Assembly (NCBI GenBank): GCA_023435025.1
Contig: JAEYSE010000044.1
Span: forward strand, 1 to 24,231
Direction: 5' to 3'
From: Bacillota bacterium
GTDB lineage: Bacteria > Bacillota > Clostridia > Christensenellales > CAG-138
Length of the DNA stretch: 24,231 bases
This document shows, piece after piece, positions 1 through 6,674 of this stretch. A program made the position numbers and the translations under genes. The notes below the pieces were generated by a model, which saw nothing but the letters and a program-made list of their open reading frames with translations, was not told the origin of the DNA and searched no databases. Position 1 is the stretch's first letter; each line of letters begins with the position of its first letter.

Positions 1-282
1 CTTCAGCCAGAACCCGTCAATAAATAGCCCGGGTAATATGGCGTCCGTCAGGCTCACCATCCACGCGTTTACAACGAAGAAGAACAAGCCGACCGTCACA
101 AGCGTAATGGGCAGGCACAGTGCGTGCAGCAGTGGCCTTACCACAAGGTTCAACAACCACAGTATGGCGGCGGCTGCAATAAGCGTCCATACCCCGCCTT
201 CCGCCACTACATTGACCGGAAAGGCATATGCAGTGATGACCAGCGCAAAAAAGCAAATCATCAGCTTTATGAGTAATTTCAT
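1..282 (-). CDS. Phage-holin-family-4 (YvlD-like) membrane protein, C-terminus off the window
   Basis: The first 94 codons are present; the gene runs off the left edge. The start ATG (280-282) follows a GGGGGAG ribosome binding site. The protein is almost entirely hydrophobic: an N-terminal helix (about residues 3-22), a second helix (about 30-45, rich in A, I and L), the motif LVVRPLLHALCLPITLVTVG, then a third helix that leads into ..DAILPGLFIDGFWL. The N-x-x-x-RP-x-L..LP-x-T-x-x-T-x-G pattern is characteristic of the small four-helix 'phage holin family 4' membrane proteins (Bacillus YvlD type), which despite the name are chromosomal envelope proteins. It is the last visible gene of the four-gene cluster starting at 1428; only 10 bp separate it from the preceding gene. 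Family assignment comes from recognised motifs; function is unknown. Confidence 0.85.
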   Translation of the reverse strand, partial: MKLLIKLMICFFALVITAYAFPVNVVAEGGVWTLIAAAAILWLLNLVVRPLLHALCLPITLVTVGLFFFVVNAWMVSLTDAILPGLFIDGFWLK

Positions 283-292
283 TATTCTCCCC

Positions 293-628
293 CTAACGTG
301 TCAGCACTTTTACCAGCACGGACCCGTCCTTATCTTTTACATCCACATCCACAAGATCAATCGGGCCGGTCTTCATGGCAAGCTCCCACAATATATCCAA
401 GATGCTTCCTGTAATGCTGGCACACCATGCCGCAGCGGAACGCTCCCCTTCTTTTGCCGTCATAATGCTTGCGCGGGGCGTAAACAGTTTTACAAGCTGC
501 GCAATATCGTCCAGTACATCCACGAAAGCAAACAGGATAAAAAACGGCAGCACAAATGCAAAATGGAACTTCGCCTTTTCCTTGACCCGTACCCGCGTGT
601 ACAGGAAGAATACCGGCCTATTCAACAT
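293..628 (-). CDS. Hypothetical protein with one transmembrane helix
   Basis: I do not recognise a family for this 111-residue protein. The N-terminus is short and basic (residues 1-20), followed by one hydrophobic segment (about residues 21-40, FAFVLPFFILFAFVDVL) and a soluble C-terminal part ending in an acidic/basic stretch VDVDVKDKDGSVLVKVLTR. The ATG at 626-628 overlaps the last codons and stop of the upstream YvlB-like gene (stop at 618-620), so the two are translationally coupled; a longer in-frame start at 673 would lie well inside that gene and is not favoured. Its place between the YvlB-like and holin-family genes suggests a membrane-associated role in the same envelope-related cluster (inference). 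Confidence 0.75.
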   Translation of the reverse strand: MLNRPVFFLYTRVRVKEKAKFHFAFVLPFFILFAFVDVLDDIAQLVKLFTPRASIMTAKEGERSAAAWCASITGSILDILWELAMKTGPIDLVDVDVKDKDGSVLVKVLTR

Positions 629-1046
629 AGATGCGCACCTTTGAGACTTCGTTTCCTTCGTTGATGTCCACATTCACGATATCTTCTTCAATACCGCTTT
701 CTATGAGCGTTTCGATGCTTTCCATAATTGCCACAAGGTCCACGCCCGCTTTATCCAGTTCCTGCTGCGCTTCCCTGGGCATGTTCTTTGCAATAATGGG
801 TCCGATTGTTTTGATGATGGAGATGGGAACGTTGACGTTTACCTTGGCTTTTTGGTTCTCTTCCCCCGTATCCACCACCACACGAAGTTTATGGCCACCT
901 TTGCGGCCGCGGGCGTCCTTAAGCGGTACCGGAGTGGTGGCGACCGGCGGCTGTTCCAAAGCCCGGAGCAGTTCCTCTGCTTCCTCCACGCTAATGTGCC
1001 CTTCCTTGAGCATGTTTAAAATTCTGGCCCTGTCCGTTGAATCCAT
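618..1046 (-). CDS. SHOCT-like / YvlB-like protein
   Basis: This 142-residue protein starts at ATG 1044-1046, 8 bases after an AGGAGA site that overlaps the end of the DUF2089 gene. Residues 5-30 (RARILNMLKEGHISVEEAEELLRAL) form the short amphipathic 'bacterial SHOCT-like' motif known from the N-termini of YvlB-type proteins. Residues about 50-142 are a charged beta-rich region containing VNVNVPISI and repeated V-x-V/I-x-I strands. It lacks the long DUF4097 beta-helix of full-length Bacillus YvlB, so it is a short relative. The upstream gene ends in the same helix-turn-helix-like motif, suggesting a shared oligomerisation module. In Firmicutes such clusters are linked to envelope stress, but the exact role is unknown. 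Confidence 0.8.
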   Translation of the reverse strand: MDSTDRARILNMLKEGHISVEEAEELLRALEQPPVATTPVPLKDARGRKGGHKLRVVVDTGEENQKAKVNVNVPISIIKTIGPIIAKNMPREAQQELDKAGVDLVAIMESIETLIESGIEEDIVNVDINEGNEVSKVRIYVE

Positions 1047-1050
1047 TGTT

Positions 1051-1428
1051 TCATTCTCCTTTCAATTGCGATAATAATTGTGCTGCCTCTTTGGCAGTAA
1101 TCTCTTTGTTTTCCAGCCGATCCAATATTTCCGAAACACGGAGCGTCTCTTCTTTCTGGGTTTCACCTGGGTACAGCGCGCGCAGCAGATCGTCCAGCAA
1201 ACCCTTTACCGTGGGGTACGAAAGCCCCAGCGTGCGTTCGACGTCCTTGATGTTCCCCCTGCATTTGAGAAACGTCTCTAAAAACATTTGCTGCTTTTCA
1301 TCCAGCGAGCAATACTTGCAGGGAACAAAGCTGCCGGAGAGCTCCGTCTTGCAGGACGGGCAGCCAAGTTTCGTGATACGCAGCGTGCTCTGGCATACCG
1401 GACATTTGGTGGGTATTTGATAACTCAT
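1051..1428 (-). CDS. DUF2089 family zinc-ribbon/helix-turn-helix protein
   Basis: This 125-residue protein begins at ATG 1426-1428 behind a perfect AGGAGG. The N-terminus carries two CxxC pairs (CPVC at 9-12, CPSC at 23-26) and a third (CKYC at 37-40), a zinc-ribbon pattern. Residues about 42-92 form a helix-turn-helix similar to sigma-factor region 4 (FLKCRGNIKDVERTLGLSYP followed by TVKGLLDDLL). Residues 99-122 (ILDRLENKEITAKEAAQLLS) repeat the SHOCT-like helix found at the start of the next gene. This architecture matches DUF2089 proteins, thought to be DNA-binding. It is the first gene of the four-gene cluster and lies directly behind a consensus promoter with palindromic AT-rich DNA, so autoregulation is a reasonable inference. 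Confidence 0.9.
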   Translation of the reverse strand: MSYQIPTKCPVCQSTLRITKLGCPSCKTELSGSFVPCKYCSLDEKQQMFLETFLKCRGNIKDVERTLGLSYPTVKGLLDDLLRALYPGETQKEETLRVSEILDRLENKEITAKEAAQLLSQLKGE

Positions 1429-1451
1429 GGCGTTCCTCCTTTTTCACGTTC

Positions 1452-1480
1452 ATTATATTGCCCCGCTTTAATAATGTCAA
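1452..1480 (-). promoter_or_regulatory. Sigma-A promoter of the DUF2089-holin cluster
   Basis: Read on the minus strand, a perfect -35 TTGACA (1475-1480) is separated by exactly 17 bp from a perfect -10 TATAAT (1452-1457). The -10 lies about 23 bp before the DUF2089 start codon. Confidence 0.9.
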
Positions 1481-1512
1481 TAATAATATTAATAATATTA
1501 ATATTATTTTTC
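1481..1512. promoter_or_regulatory. AT-only palindromic tract upstream of the -35: UP element or operator
   Basis: Immediately upstream of the -35 is a run of A and T only, built of AATATT/ATTAATAT units that form overlapping inverted repeats. It could be an alpha-CTD UP element or the binding site of the DUF2089 regulator; the sequence alone does not decide. Confidence 0.5.
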
Positions 1513-1545
1513 ACATTTTTGATTTCTTCTCTCGATTCGATAAGC

Positions 1546-1578
1546 AAAAAAAGAAAAGCCGGTAAAGCCGGCCTTTCA
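1546..1578 (-). terminator. Intrinsic terminator after the small 58-aa gene
   Basis: On the minus strand an AAAGGCCGG / CCGGCTTTT hairpin (one bulge, loop CTTTA) is followed directly by CTTTTTTT. It ends the transcript carrying the gene at 1697-1873, and possibly the araD/aldo-keto reductase transcript upstream. Confidence 0.85.
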
Positions 1579-1696
1579 AAATGGATTGTAAACTGAATAA
1601 CGTAAAATGGCCTTAAAGCGTGACTGATGCAACCGCACTTTTGGTATGCTGCTGGCATATACCAGCGCAACGCAGACCGTGTGGCTTACGAAGGTA

Positions 1697-1873
1697 TCAA
1701 TGATCCCCTTCCAGCAGATTCTCCGCATATGCCTGCAGACTGGAGAACGTCTTGACATTGGATGCGCGCGTACTGATCTGATCCCGCACGAAATCCGGCA
1801 GCATGTTGAAGTACTTCCACGCCTGCGCGTCGTTTTTGAGCAGCGCGTGCATATCCGAATAGCGTTGTTCCAT
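1697..1873 (-). CDS. Small conserved-type protein, 58 aa, unknown function
   Basis: The sequence MEQRYSDMHALLKNDAQAWK..YFNMLPDFVRDQI..SLQAYAENLLEGD reads like the small acidic 'MLPDFVRDQI' proteins frequent in Clostridia, none with a known function as far as I know. It is soluble and helical with no membrane segment. I chose ATG 1871-1873, which sits 6 bases after GAGGTG. A GTG start three codons upstream (1882) would overlap the Shine-Dalgarno sequence. It lies 118 bp after araD on the same strand, with a hairpin between and a good terminator behind, so it may be transcribed alone or with the sugar genes. Confidence 0.75.
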   Translation of the reverse strand: MEQRYSDMHALLKNDAQAWKYFNMLPDFVRDQISTRASNVKTFSSLQAYAENLLEGDH

Positions 1874-1935
1874 TATACTCACCTCGGTGGGTAGTTTGTG
1901 GAAGGAGCGCTTTCTTCATGCACGGAATATGGCGA

Positions 1936-1956
1936 AGGGGCGGATACTCCGCCCCT
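1936..1956. terminator. GC hairpin after araD, without T-tract
   Basis: A perfect 8-bp stem (AGGGGCGG / CCGCCCCT, loop ATACT) lies 36 bp beyond the araD stop. There is no run of T on either strand, so it may act as a weak terminator or mRNA 3'-end stabiliser. Confidence 0.5.
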
Positions 1957-1991
1957 CAGTCTGTCTCAAACGCCTTAATCCAAAGCCCGTA

Positions 1992-2687
1992 TTACTTTTG
2001 CCCGTAATAGGCGTCTTTGCCGTGCTTGCGGAAATAGTGTTTGTCTAAGAGATGCTGATCCACTGGCACGGCGTCCGGTTTGACGGTAACGGTGACGGAC
2101 GCCATGGCCGCTACTTCTTCGAGCACGATGGCATTGTGTACGCATTCGTGCGCGTCCTTTCCCCAGGCAAAGGGGCCGTGGCCGTGGATAAGTACGGCGG
2201 GAACCGCTATGGGATCGATATTGCGGTTGTGGAATGTTTCCACAATGACGTTGCCCGTTTCTTCCTCATACGCGCCGCCGATCTCGCTTGCCGAAAGCTT
2301 CCTTGCGCAGGGAATGGGCCCGTAGAAATAATCCGCATGCGTGGTTCCAAAAGCGGGAATATCCCGTCCGGCCTGCGCCCACGCGGTCGCCATGCGGGAA
2401 TGCGTGTGCGCCACACTGCCGATTCCAGGAAAATTTCGGTAGAGCACCAGGTGCGTCGCAAGGTCGGAGCTGGGGCGCAGCTTTCCCTCGAGTACCTTTC
2501 CATACAGATCCGTCACCACCAAATCCTCCACGCGTAACTCCTCATACGGAACGCCGCTGGGCTTGATGACGACCTCACCTGTTTCCCTGTCGACGGCGCT
2601 GACATTCCCCCATGTGAATATCGCAAGGCCGGAACTTTGCAGTTGTTTGTTGGCAAGCAGGACCTCCTGCTTCATTGTTTCCTTCAT
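1992..2687 (-). CDS. araD: L-ribulose-5-phosphate 4-epimerase
   Basis: This 231-residue class II aldolase-family enzyme interconverts L-ribulose 5-phosphate and D-xylulose 5-phosphate and feeds pentoses into the pentose phosphate pathway (cytosolic, metal-dependent). Family hallmarks in order: N-terminal TWGNVSAVD (25-33), IKPSGVPYEEL, RPSSDLATHL with Asp75, the metal-binding VAHTHS (His94, His96), GTTHADYFYGPIPC, HGHGPFAWG with third metal ligand His170, and the C-terminal KHGKDAYYGQ with the conserved tyrosine. Length equals that of E. coli AraD. Start ATG 2685-2687 follows AGGAGGAGACAC; the longer frame start at 2744 would overlap the upstream aldo/keto reductase. The enzyme follows that reductase with 16 bp between start and stop, forming an operon. 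No araA or araB is in view, so the pathway is completed elsewhere or the substrate is another sugar. Confidence 0.93.
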   Translation of the reverse strand: MKETMKQEVLLANKQLQSSGLAIFTWGNVSAVDRETGEVVIKPSGVPYEELRVEDLVVTDLYGKVLEGKLRPSSDLATHLVLYRNFPGIGSVAHTHSRMATAWAQAGRDIPAFGTTHADYFYGPIPCARKLSASEIGGAYEEETGNVIVETFHNRNIDPIAVPAVLIHGHGPFAWGKDAHECVHNAIVLEEVAAMASVTVTVKPDAVPVDQHLLDKHYFRKHGKDAYYGQK

Positions 2688-2703
2688 GTGTCTCCTCCTG
2701 ATG

Positions 2704-3672
2704 TTATTCGGCTGCACCCACGGCCAGATACGCGCATTCCTCATCCGTCAAGTGAACTTGCAGCGCGGCCGTATTCTTTAGGACATGCGCGGGGGAGCTG
2801 GCCGTAGTAATGGGGAATACCGTGAGTTTCTGATGTAGCATCCACGCAATGGCGATATCCGCCACCGTACAGCTTTTTTGTTCCGCAAGCTCTTCCGCGC
2901 GGACCAGACGCTTGTAATTGATATCCGCATGGTAACCGTACATGGCATCCTCATTGAGAATATCCTCTGCCCGTTCCCAGTCCGTACTTTTGAGCCTGCC
3001 GGAGAGTATGCCATGCCCAAGGCTGGAATAGGCGAATATGGGCATACCCTGTTGCAGGTACCACGCACGTTCCGCACCTTGTTCGGGTGCCGAAATGCTG
3101 ATGCATCCGCCGCTTCCACCCCACGGGTCGCGCACCATGGCCGCCAGGCCAAACTGTGGGCTCGAAGCCGAAAACGGATGCAGTCCGTGTGCCGCAGCAT
3201 ACGCATTCGCCTCCGCGATACGCGCAGAAGTCCAGTTGGAGCCGCCATACAGACCTATTTTACCTTCTTCCCTGCAGGTGTGCAACTGCTCCACAATGGG
3301 GCCAACCTCCACGTTGGGATCATCCCGGTGCAGGAAGTAAAGATCGATATGGTCTGTCTGCAGATGCTCCAGGGACTGGTCGATATCCCATACGATATCC
3401 TTGGGCGTTACGCGGTCCACTCCGTTATACGGATGCGCGCCTTTGGTGATAAGTATGATTTTCTCACGAACTTTGCGGCTCTTGATCCACCGCCCCAGCG
3501 TGCCTTCGCTGCCCTGATAAGCTCTCGCTGTGTCAAAGGCGTTGATTCCGGCGTCCAGTGCAGCGTCCAATACCTCCCCAACGTCTTCGCCACGCCGCAT
3601 TGCGGGGGACGCGCAGCCAAAAATCAGGCGTGACACTGGAAGCGGCATTCCGTTGAGTTTTACATATTGCAT
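2704..3672 (-). CDS. Aldo/keto reductase
   Basis: This 322-residue NAD(P)H-dependent oxidoreductase has a TIM-barrel AKR fold. The catalytic tetrad is visible as Asp47 and Tyr52 (AFDTARAYQGSEGTLG), Lys77 (ILITKGAH) and His115 (DLYFLHRDDP). Further family signs are the GGSNW segment, which binds the cofactor in related enzymes, and the late IAIAWMLHQK. Start ATG 3670-3672 follows AAGGAG with a 6-base spacer; an in-frame upstream start at 3699 has no such site. It precedes araD on the same strand, so it probably reduces or oxidises a sugar or sugar-derived carbonyl in the same pathway (inference). The substrate cannot be read from sequence. A strong hairpin separates it from the transporter operon upstream. 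Confidence 0.9.
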   Translation of the reverse strand: MQYVKLNGMPLPVSRLIFGCASPAMRRGEDVGEVLDAALDAGINAFDTARAYQGSEGTLGRWIKSRKVREKIILITKGAHPYNGVDRVTPKDIVWDIDQSLEHLQTDHIDLYFLHRDDPNVEVGPIVEQLHTCREEGKIGLYGGSNWTSARIAEANAYAAAHGLHPFSASSPQFGLAAMVRDPWGGSGGCISISAPEQGAERAWYLQQGMPIFAYSSLGHGILSGRLKSTDWERAEDILNEDAMYGYHADINYKRLVRAEELAEQKSCTVADIAIAWMLHQKLTVFPITTASSPAHVLKNTAALQVHLTDEECAYLAVGAAE

Positions 3673-3744
3673 GATGTGCTCCTTTTTATCCCAATACAAA
3701 CTTTACTGTTCCACCGGCCTCAGCGATCATTTGCTTTTCCATCA

Positions 3745-3784
3745 GAAATGGTTGCCCCGCTGTAGTACGCGGGGCAACCATTTC
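3745..3784. terminator. Perfect 16-bp hairpin between the ABC transporter operon and the aldo/keto reductase
   Basis: The arms GAAATGGTTGCCCCGC and GCGGGGCAACCATTTC pair without mismatch around an 8-base loop. TTTTT follows on the plus strand, while on the minus strand, the direction of the genes, only TTTCTG follows. It is best seen as the end of the transporter mRNA, possibly with partial read-through into the reductase gene. Confidence 0.75.
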
Positions 3785-3808
3785 TTTTTCCGTATTATAC
3801 CCCGCAGG

Positions 3809-3997
3809 CTATCCCCTCGCAAGCACGATGCCTGCCACAAGCACAAGCAGCAGAAGCCCTATGATGACAATGATGATCAAATCCATGCCATGCTTGGATA
3901 TTTTGATTTTGTCATACAGCTTGTAACGCCTTTTATTCGGGGGCTCTCCGGTGAATACCTTCTGTCCGTCCGGCAGCTTGATAGGTTTATTGTCCAT
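3809..3997 (-). CDS. Small single-TM protein at the end of the sugar transporter operon
   Basis: I do not recognise a family for this 62-residue protein. Residues 1-37 are hydrophilic and basic (..KLPDGQKVFTGEPPNKRRYK..); residues about 39-60 are one hydrophobic helix (DLIIIVIIGLLLLVLVAGIV), giving a basic cytoplasmic N-terminus and a membrane anchor. Start ATG 3995-3997 comes 12 bp after the permease stop with a weak GGAAG site, suggesting coupled translation. It lies before the perfect 16-bp hairpin, so it is very likely the last gene of the transporter operon. A small accessory or assembly subunit of the transporter is possible but is only an inference. Confidence 0.75.
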   Translation of the reverse strand: MDNKPIKLPDGQKVFTGEPPNKRRYKLYDKIKISKHGMDLIIIVIIGLLLLVLVAGIVLARG

Positions 3998-4009
3998 ATC
4001 CGGCTTCCG

Positions 4010-5041
4010 TTACTTCTTGGCCAGGTACTTGCGAACATCGATGGCCACAGCAAGTATGATGATAAGCCCCTTGATGATGTACTGCAAGTACGCGTTGATG
4101 CCCAGGAAGTAGAGGCTGTAGTTGATTGCCTGTAATATGATGCTGCCCATCACGACGCCCGGGATGTTGCCAACGCCGCCCGAGAAGGATACGCCGCCTA
4201 TGACGCACGCGGATATGGCGTCCAGCTCGTAGTTAATACCCGTATTGGCACCAACAGACTGTACGCGCGCGGCTTCCAGAAACGCCGCGATGCCGTAAAG
4301 CACGCCCGCCATGAGGTACACCAGCATGATTGTTTTGGCCACGTTCACGCCGGAAACCGCCGCGGCCTCCTCATTGCCGCCAACCGCGAACATGTTTTTG
4401 CCCAGCGTCGTCTTGTTCCAGATAAAGTACATGATGACGGCGAGTATCAAGAAATAGAATATGACGTACGGAATTTTGATGGTATCGGAAATTTTAACGG
4501 TGTTGTTTACGATATCCAGAAACGGCTGCTCGAATGTGGAGAGCGCCTGCGCAGAACCGGAGGGCTGCGACTCGATATAGATACATGTCGTGCCATAAGC
4601 GATCAACTGTGTACCCAGCGTAATGATGAACGCGTGCAGATGCAGCTTCGCCACGCCGAAGCCGTTGAGCAGGCTGAACGCCACCGCCACTACTATCGCA
4701 AGTGCAAAGGGAATCCAAAGGCTAACCGGCTCCGTAATCTGCGGGTACATTCTGGAAGCGTACTGTGTTGACTGCACCAGCGATGCCGTCACCGCGGCAG
4801 AAAGCCCCAGTACACGGCCTATGGAAAGGTCCGTGCCTGCAAGCACAATGAGCCCAGCGCAGCCCAACGCCAGTATGCCCTTGGTGGAGGCCTGCTTGAG
4901 GATGTTGATGAAGTTGGAAAGCGTCGCGAATTTGGGTTCTATAAGTATGACCGCGAGAATGATGACGCCCAATATGAAATAGAGCGCGTAATTGAGCAGA
5001 AATTCGCCGATCTTTCTGTGGTTGACTTTTGCTTTTTCCAT
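4010..5041 (-). CDS. mglC: Galactose/methyl-galactoside-type ABC transporter permease
   Basis: This 343-residue inner-membrane permease of the BPD_transp_2 (RbsC/MglC) family forms the sugar channel with the ATPase and lipoprotein encoded upstream. About eight to ten hydrophobic helices are visible. Family segments include LIVLAGTDLSIGRVLGLSA (63-81), HAFIITLGTQLIAYG, the ATPase-contact loop GGNEEAAAVSGVNVAKTIML, and GGVSFSGGVGNIPGVVMGSI near the end. Start ATG 5039-5041 lies 7 bases after GGGGG, and the upstream ATPase stop is only 18 bp away. The family transports hexoses, pentoses and related sugars; the mgl assignment rests on the binding protein and ATPase beside it. Confidence 0.9.
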   Translation of the reverse strand: MEKAKVNHRKIGEFLLNYALYFILGVIILAVILIEPKFATLSNFINILKQASTKGILALGCAGLIVLAGTDLSIGRVLGLSAAVTASLVQSTQYASRMYPQITEPVSLWIPFALAIVVAVAFSLLNGFGVAKLHLHAFIITLGTQLIAYGTTCIYIESQPSGSAQALSTFEQPFLDIVNNTVKISDTIKIPYVIFYFLILAVIMYFIWNKTTLGKNMFAVGGNEEAAAVSGVNVAKTIMLVYLMAGVLYGIAAFLEAARVQSVGANTGINYELDAISACVIGGVSFSGGVGNIPGVVMGSIILQAINYSLYFLGINAYLQYIIKGLIIILAVAIDVRKYLAKK

Positions 5042-5059
5042 ACTGTTGCCCCCGGTTCC

Positions 5060-6574
5060 CTAAACGTATTTTGCTGCAAGGCGCATGATGGTTTCCTGCT
5101 CGCCTTCTACCGCGCCAAAGTCCTTGCCCCGCTCCACAATGCCGCTCATGCGGCCGTTGCTCATGACGAGTATGCGGTCGCATATGCCCAAAAGCTCCGG
5201 CATTTCGGAGGACACCATGATCACGCCCTTGCCGTCTTTGGCAAGGTCCAGTATCAGCTGGTAAATTTCATATTTTGCGCCCACGTCGATGCCGCGGGTA
5301 GGCTCATCCAGCAGTAGCACCTCGGGGTTTGTTAATAGCCAACGCCCTATGATGACCTTTTGCTGGTTGCCGCCTGAGAGGTACTTGATATGCGTTTTGT
5401 GCCCCGGAGTCTTTACTTTGAGGCTGTCCACAACCCATGTCGTATCCTTGGACATGCGTCTGCGGCTCAAAAAGCCGGCCTTGGCATAGGCGCGTACGTT
5501 TGCAATGACGGAATTGAAAAGTATGTTCATTTCCGGAAACAGGCCGGTTGCACGCCGTTCTTCCGTAATGAGCGCAAATCCGTTTTTAATTGCCGACTGT
5601 GCGCTTTTGTTCTGTATTGGCTTGCCGTGCAGCAGCAGCTCACCGTCGCCCAACGTGTTTACGCCGAATAGCGTGCCTAAAAGCTCCGTCCTTCGGGAGC
5701 CGACAAGCCCCGATATGCCGAGCACTTCGCCCTTTCGTAACGTAAAACTTACATCGGAGCAGGCAGGCGCATACTTTCCCGAAATATTCTTTGCCTCGAG
5801 CAGCACTTCGCCGGGCATGTTGCTCTTGGGCGGAAAGCGGTGCTCCATATCACGGTTGACCATTAGCTTGATGATCTCATCCGTACTCAGTTCCGAAGCC
5901 GGGCGGGTCGCTACCCACTGGCCGTCCCGCATGATGGTGACCTCGGAACAGATGCGCAATATTTCGTCAATTCTATGAGAGATGTAGATAATGCCTACAT
6001 TTTTCTGGCATAGCTTATTGAGTATCCGGAACAGGTGCTCCACCTCGTCATCGGTAAGAGACGAAGTCGGTTCGTCCAGCACCAGTACCTTGGCGTTGTA
6101 GGAAACCGCCTTGGCAATCTCCACCATCTGCCTTTTGGATACCGAGAGGGTATGAATCATGACCTTGGGATTGACGTCAATCTCCAGCTCCTCAAATATC
6201 TTTTTCGTTTCATTGTACATGGCCTTGTGGTCCACAACGCCATGCTTTCCGGGGAAGCGCCCCAGCCACATATTTTCCATGACATTGCGGCGAAGCACCT
6301 GGTTCAATTCCTGGTGCACCATAGCCACGCCGTTGTCGAGCGCGTTCCGCGGGTTAATAAAATTGACGGGTTTCCCCTCCATTTTGATGGTTCCGGCATC
6401 CTTCTTATAAATGCCAAAAAGGCACTTCATCAAAGTGCTTTTTCCAGCGCCGTTCTCCCCCATCAGCGCATGCACCGTACCGCCCCTTAGCTGAAACCGT
6501 GCGCGGTCGAGCGCCTTTACGCCGGGAAAGGACTTTTCAATATCCATCATTTCAAGCAAGTAGGTTTCTTCCAT
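5060..6574 (-). CDS. mglA: Galactose/methyl-galactoside-type ABC transporter ATP-binding protein (two NBDs)
   Basis: This 504-residue tandem ATPase is the same length class as E. coli MglA. NBD1 has Walker A GENGAGKST, signature LSVSKRQMVEIAKA and Walker B VLVLDEPTSSLTDDE. NBD2 has a degenerate P-loop (GLVGSRRTELLG, lacking the lysine), signature LSGGNQQKVIIGRW and Walker B VLLLDEPTRGIDVG. Loss of the second P-loop lysine is normal for the sugar-transport tandem ATPases of this family and is not damage. The start chosen is ATG 6572-6574 after GGTGAG; the frame is open to 6781, but that extension runs through the hairpin region and into mglB. It couples ATP hydrolysis to sugar import. A hairpin between mglB and mglA probably lowers its dose relative to the binding protein. 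Confidence 0.93.
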   Translation of the reverse strand: MEETYLLEMMDIEKSFPGVKALDRARFQLRGGTVHALMGENGAGKSTLMKCLFGIYKKDAGTIKMEGKPVNFINPRNALDNGVAMVHQELNQVLRRNVMENMWLGRFPGKHGVVDHKAMYNETKKIFEELEIDVNPKVMIHTLSVSKRQMVEIAKAVSYNAKVLVLDEPTSSLTDDEVEHLFRILNKLCQKNVGIIYISHRIDEILRICSEVTIMRDGQWVATRPASELSTDEIIKLMVNRDMEHRFPPKSNMPGEVLLEAKNISGKYAPACSDVSFTLRKGEVLGISGLVGSRRTELLGTLFGVNTLGDGELLLHGKPIQNKSAQSAIKNGFALITEERRATGLFPEMNILFNSVIANVRAYAKAGFLSRRRMSKDTTWVVDSLKVKTPGHKTHIKYLSGGNQQKVIIGRWLLTNPEVLLLDEPTRGIDVGAKYEIYQLILDLAKDGKGVIMVSSEMPELLGICDRILVMSNGRMSGIVERGKDFGAVEGEQETIMRLAAKYV

Positions 6575-6598
6575 GTTCTCACCAGCTCCCTGATTAAA

Positions 6599-6645
6599 AG
6601 GAGAGGCGTCCCGTTGGGACGCTTCCATGGCGGAACGCCTCTCCT
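6599..6645 (-). terminator. Attenuating hairpin between mglB and mglA
   Basis: On the minus strand AGGAGAGGCGTTCC pairs with GGGACGCCTCTCCT (14 bp, one G-U) and is followed by TTTTAA. A shorter competing hairpin, GCGTCCC-aac-GGGACGC, lies within it. The position, 29 bp after the mglB stop, fits a partial terminator or stabiliser that leaves the binding protein more abundant than the ATPase and permease. Confidence 0.75.
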
Positions 6646-6674
6646 GGTTGGTACAGTACGATATTGCCGCTTTA

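Noticed and set aside
38..664. Plus-strand open frame of 208 codons at the left edge
   Set aside because: It runs opposite the holin-family and hypothetical genes, which have proper ribosome sites and a shared promoter.
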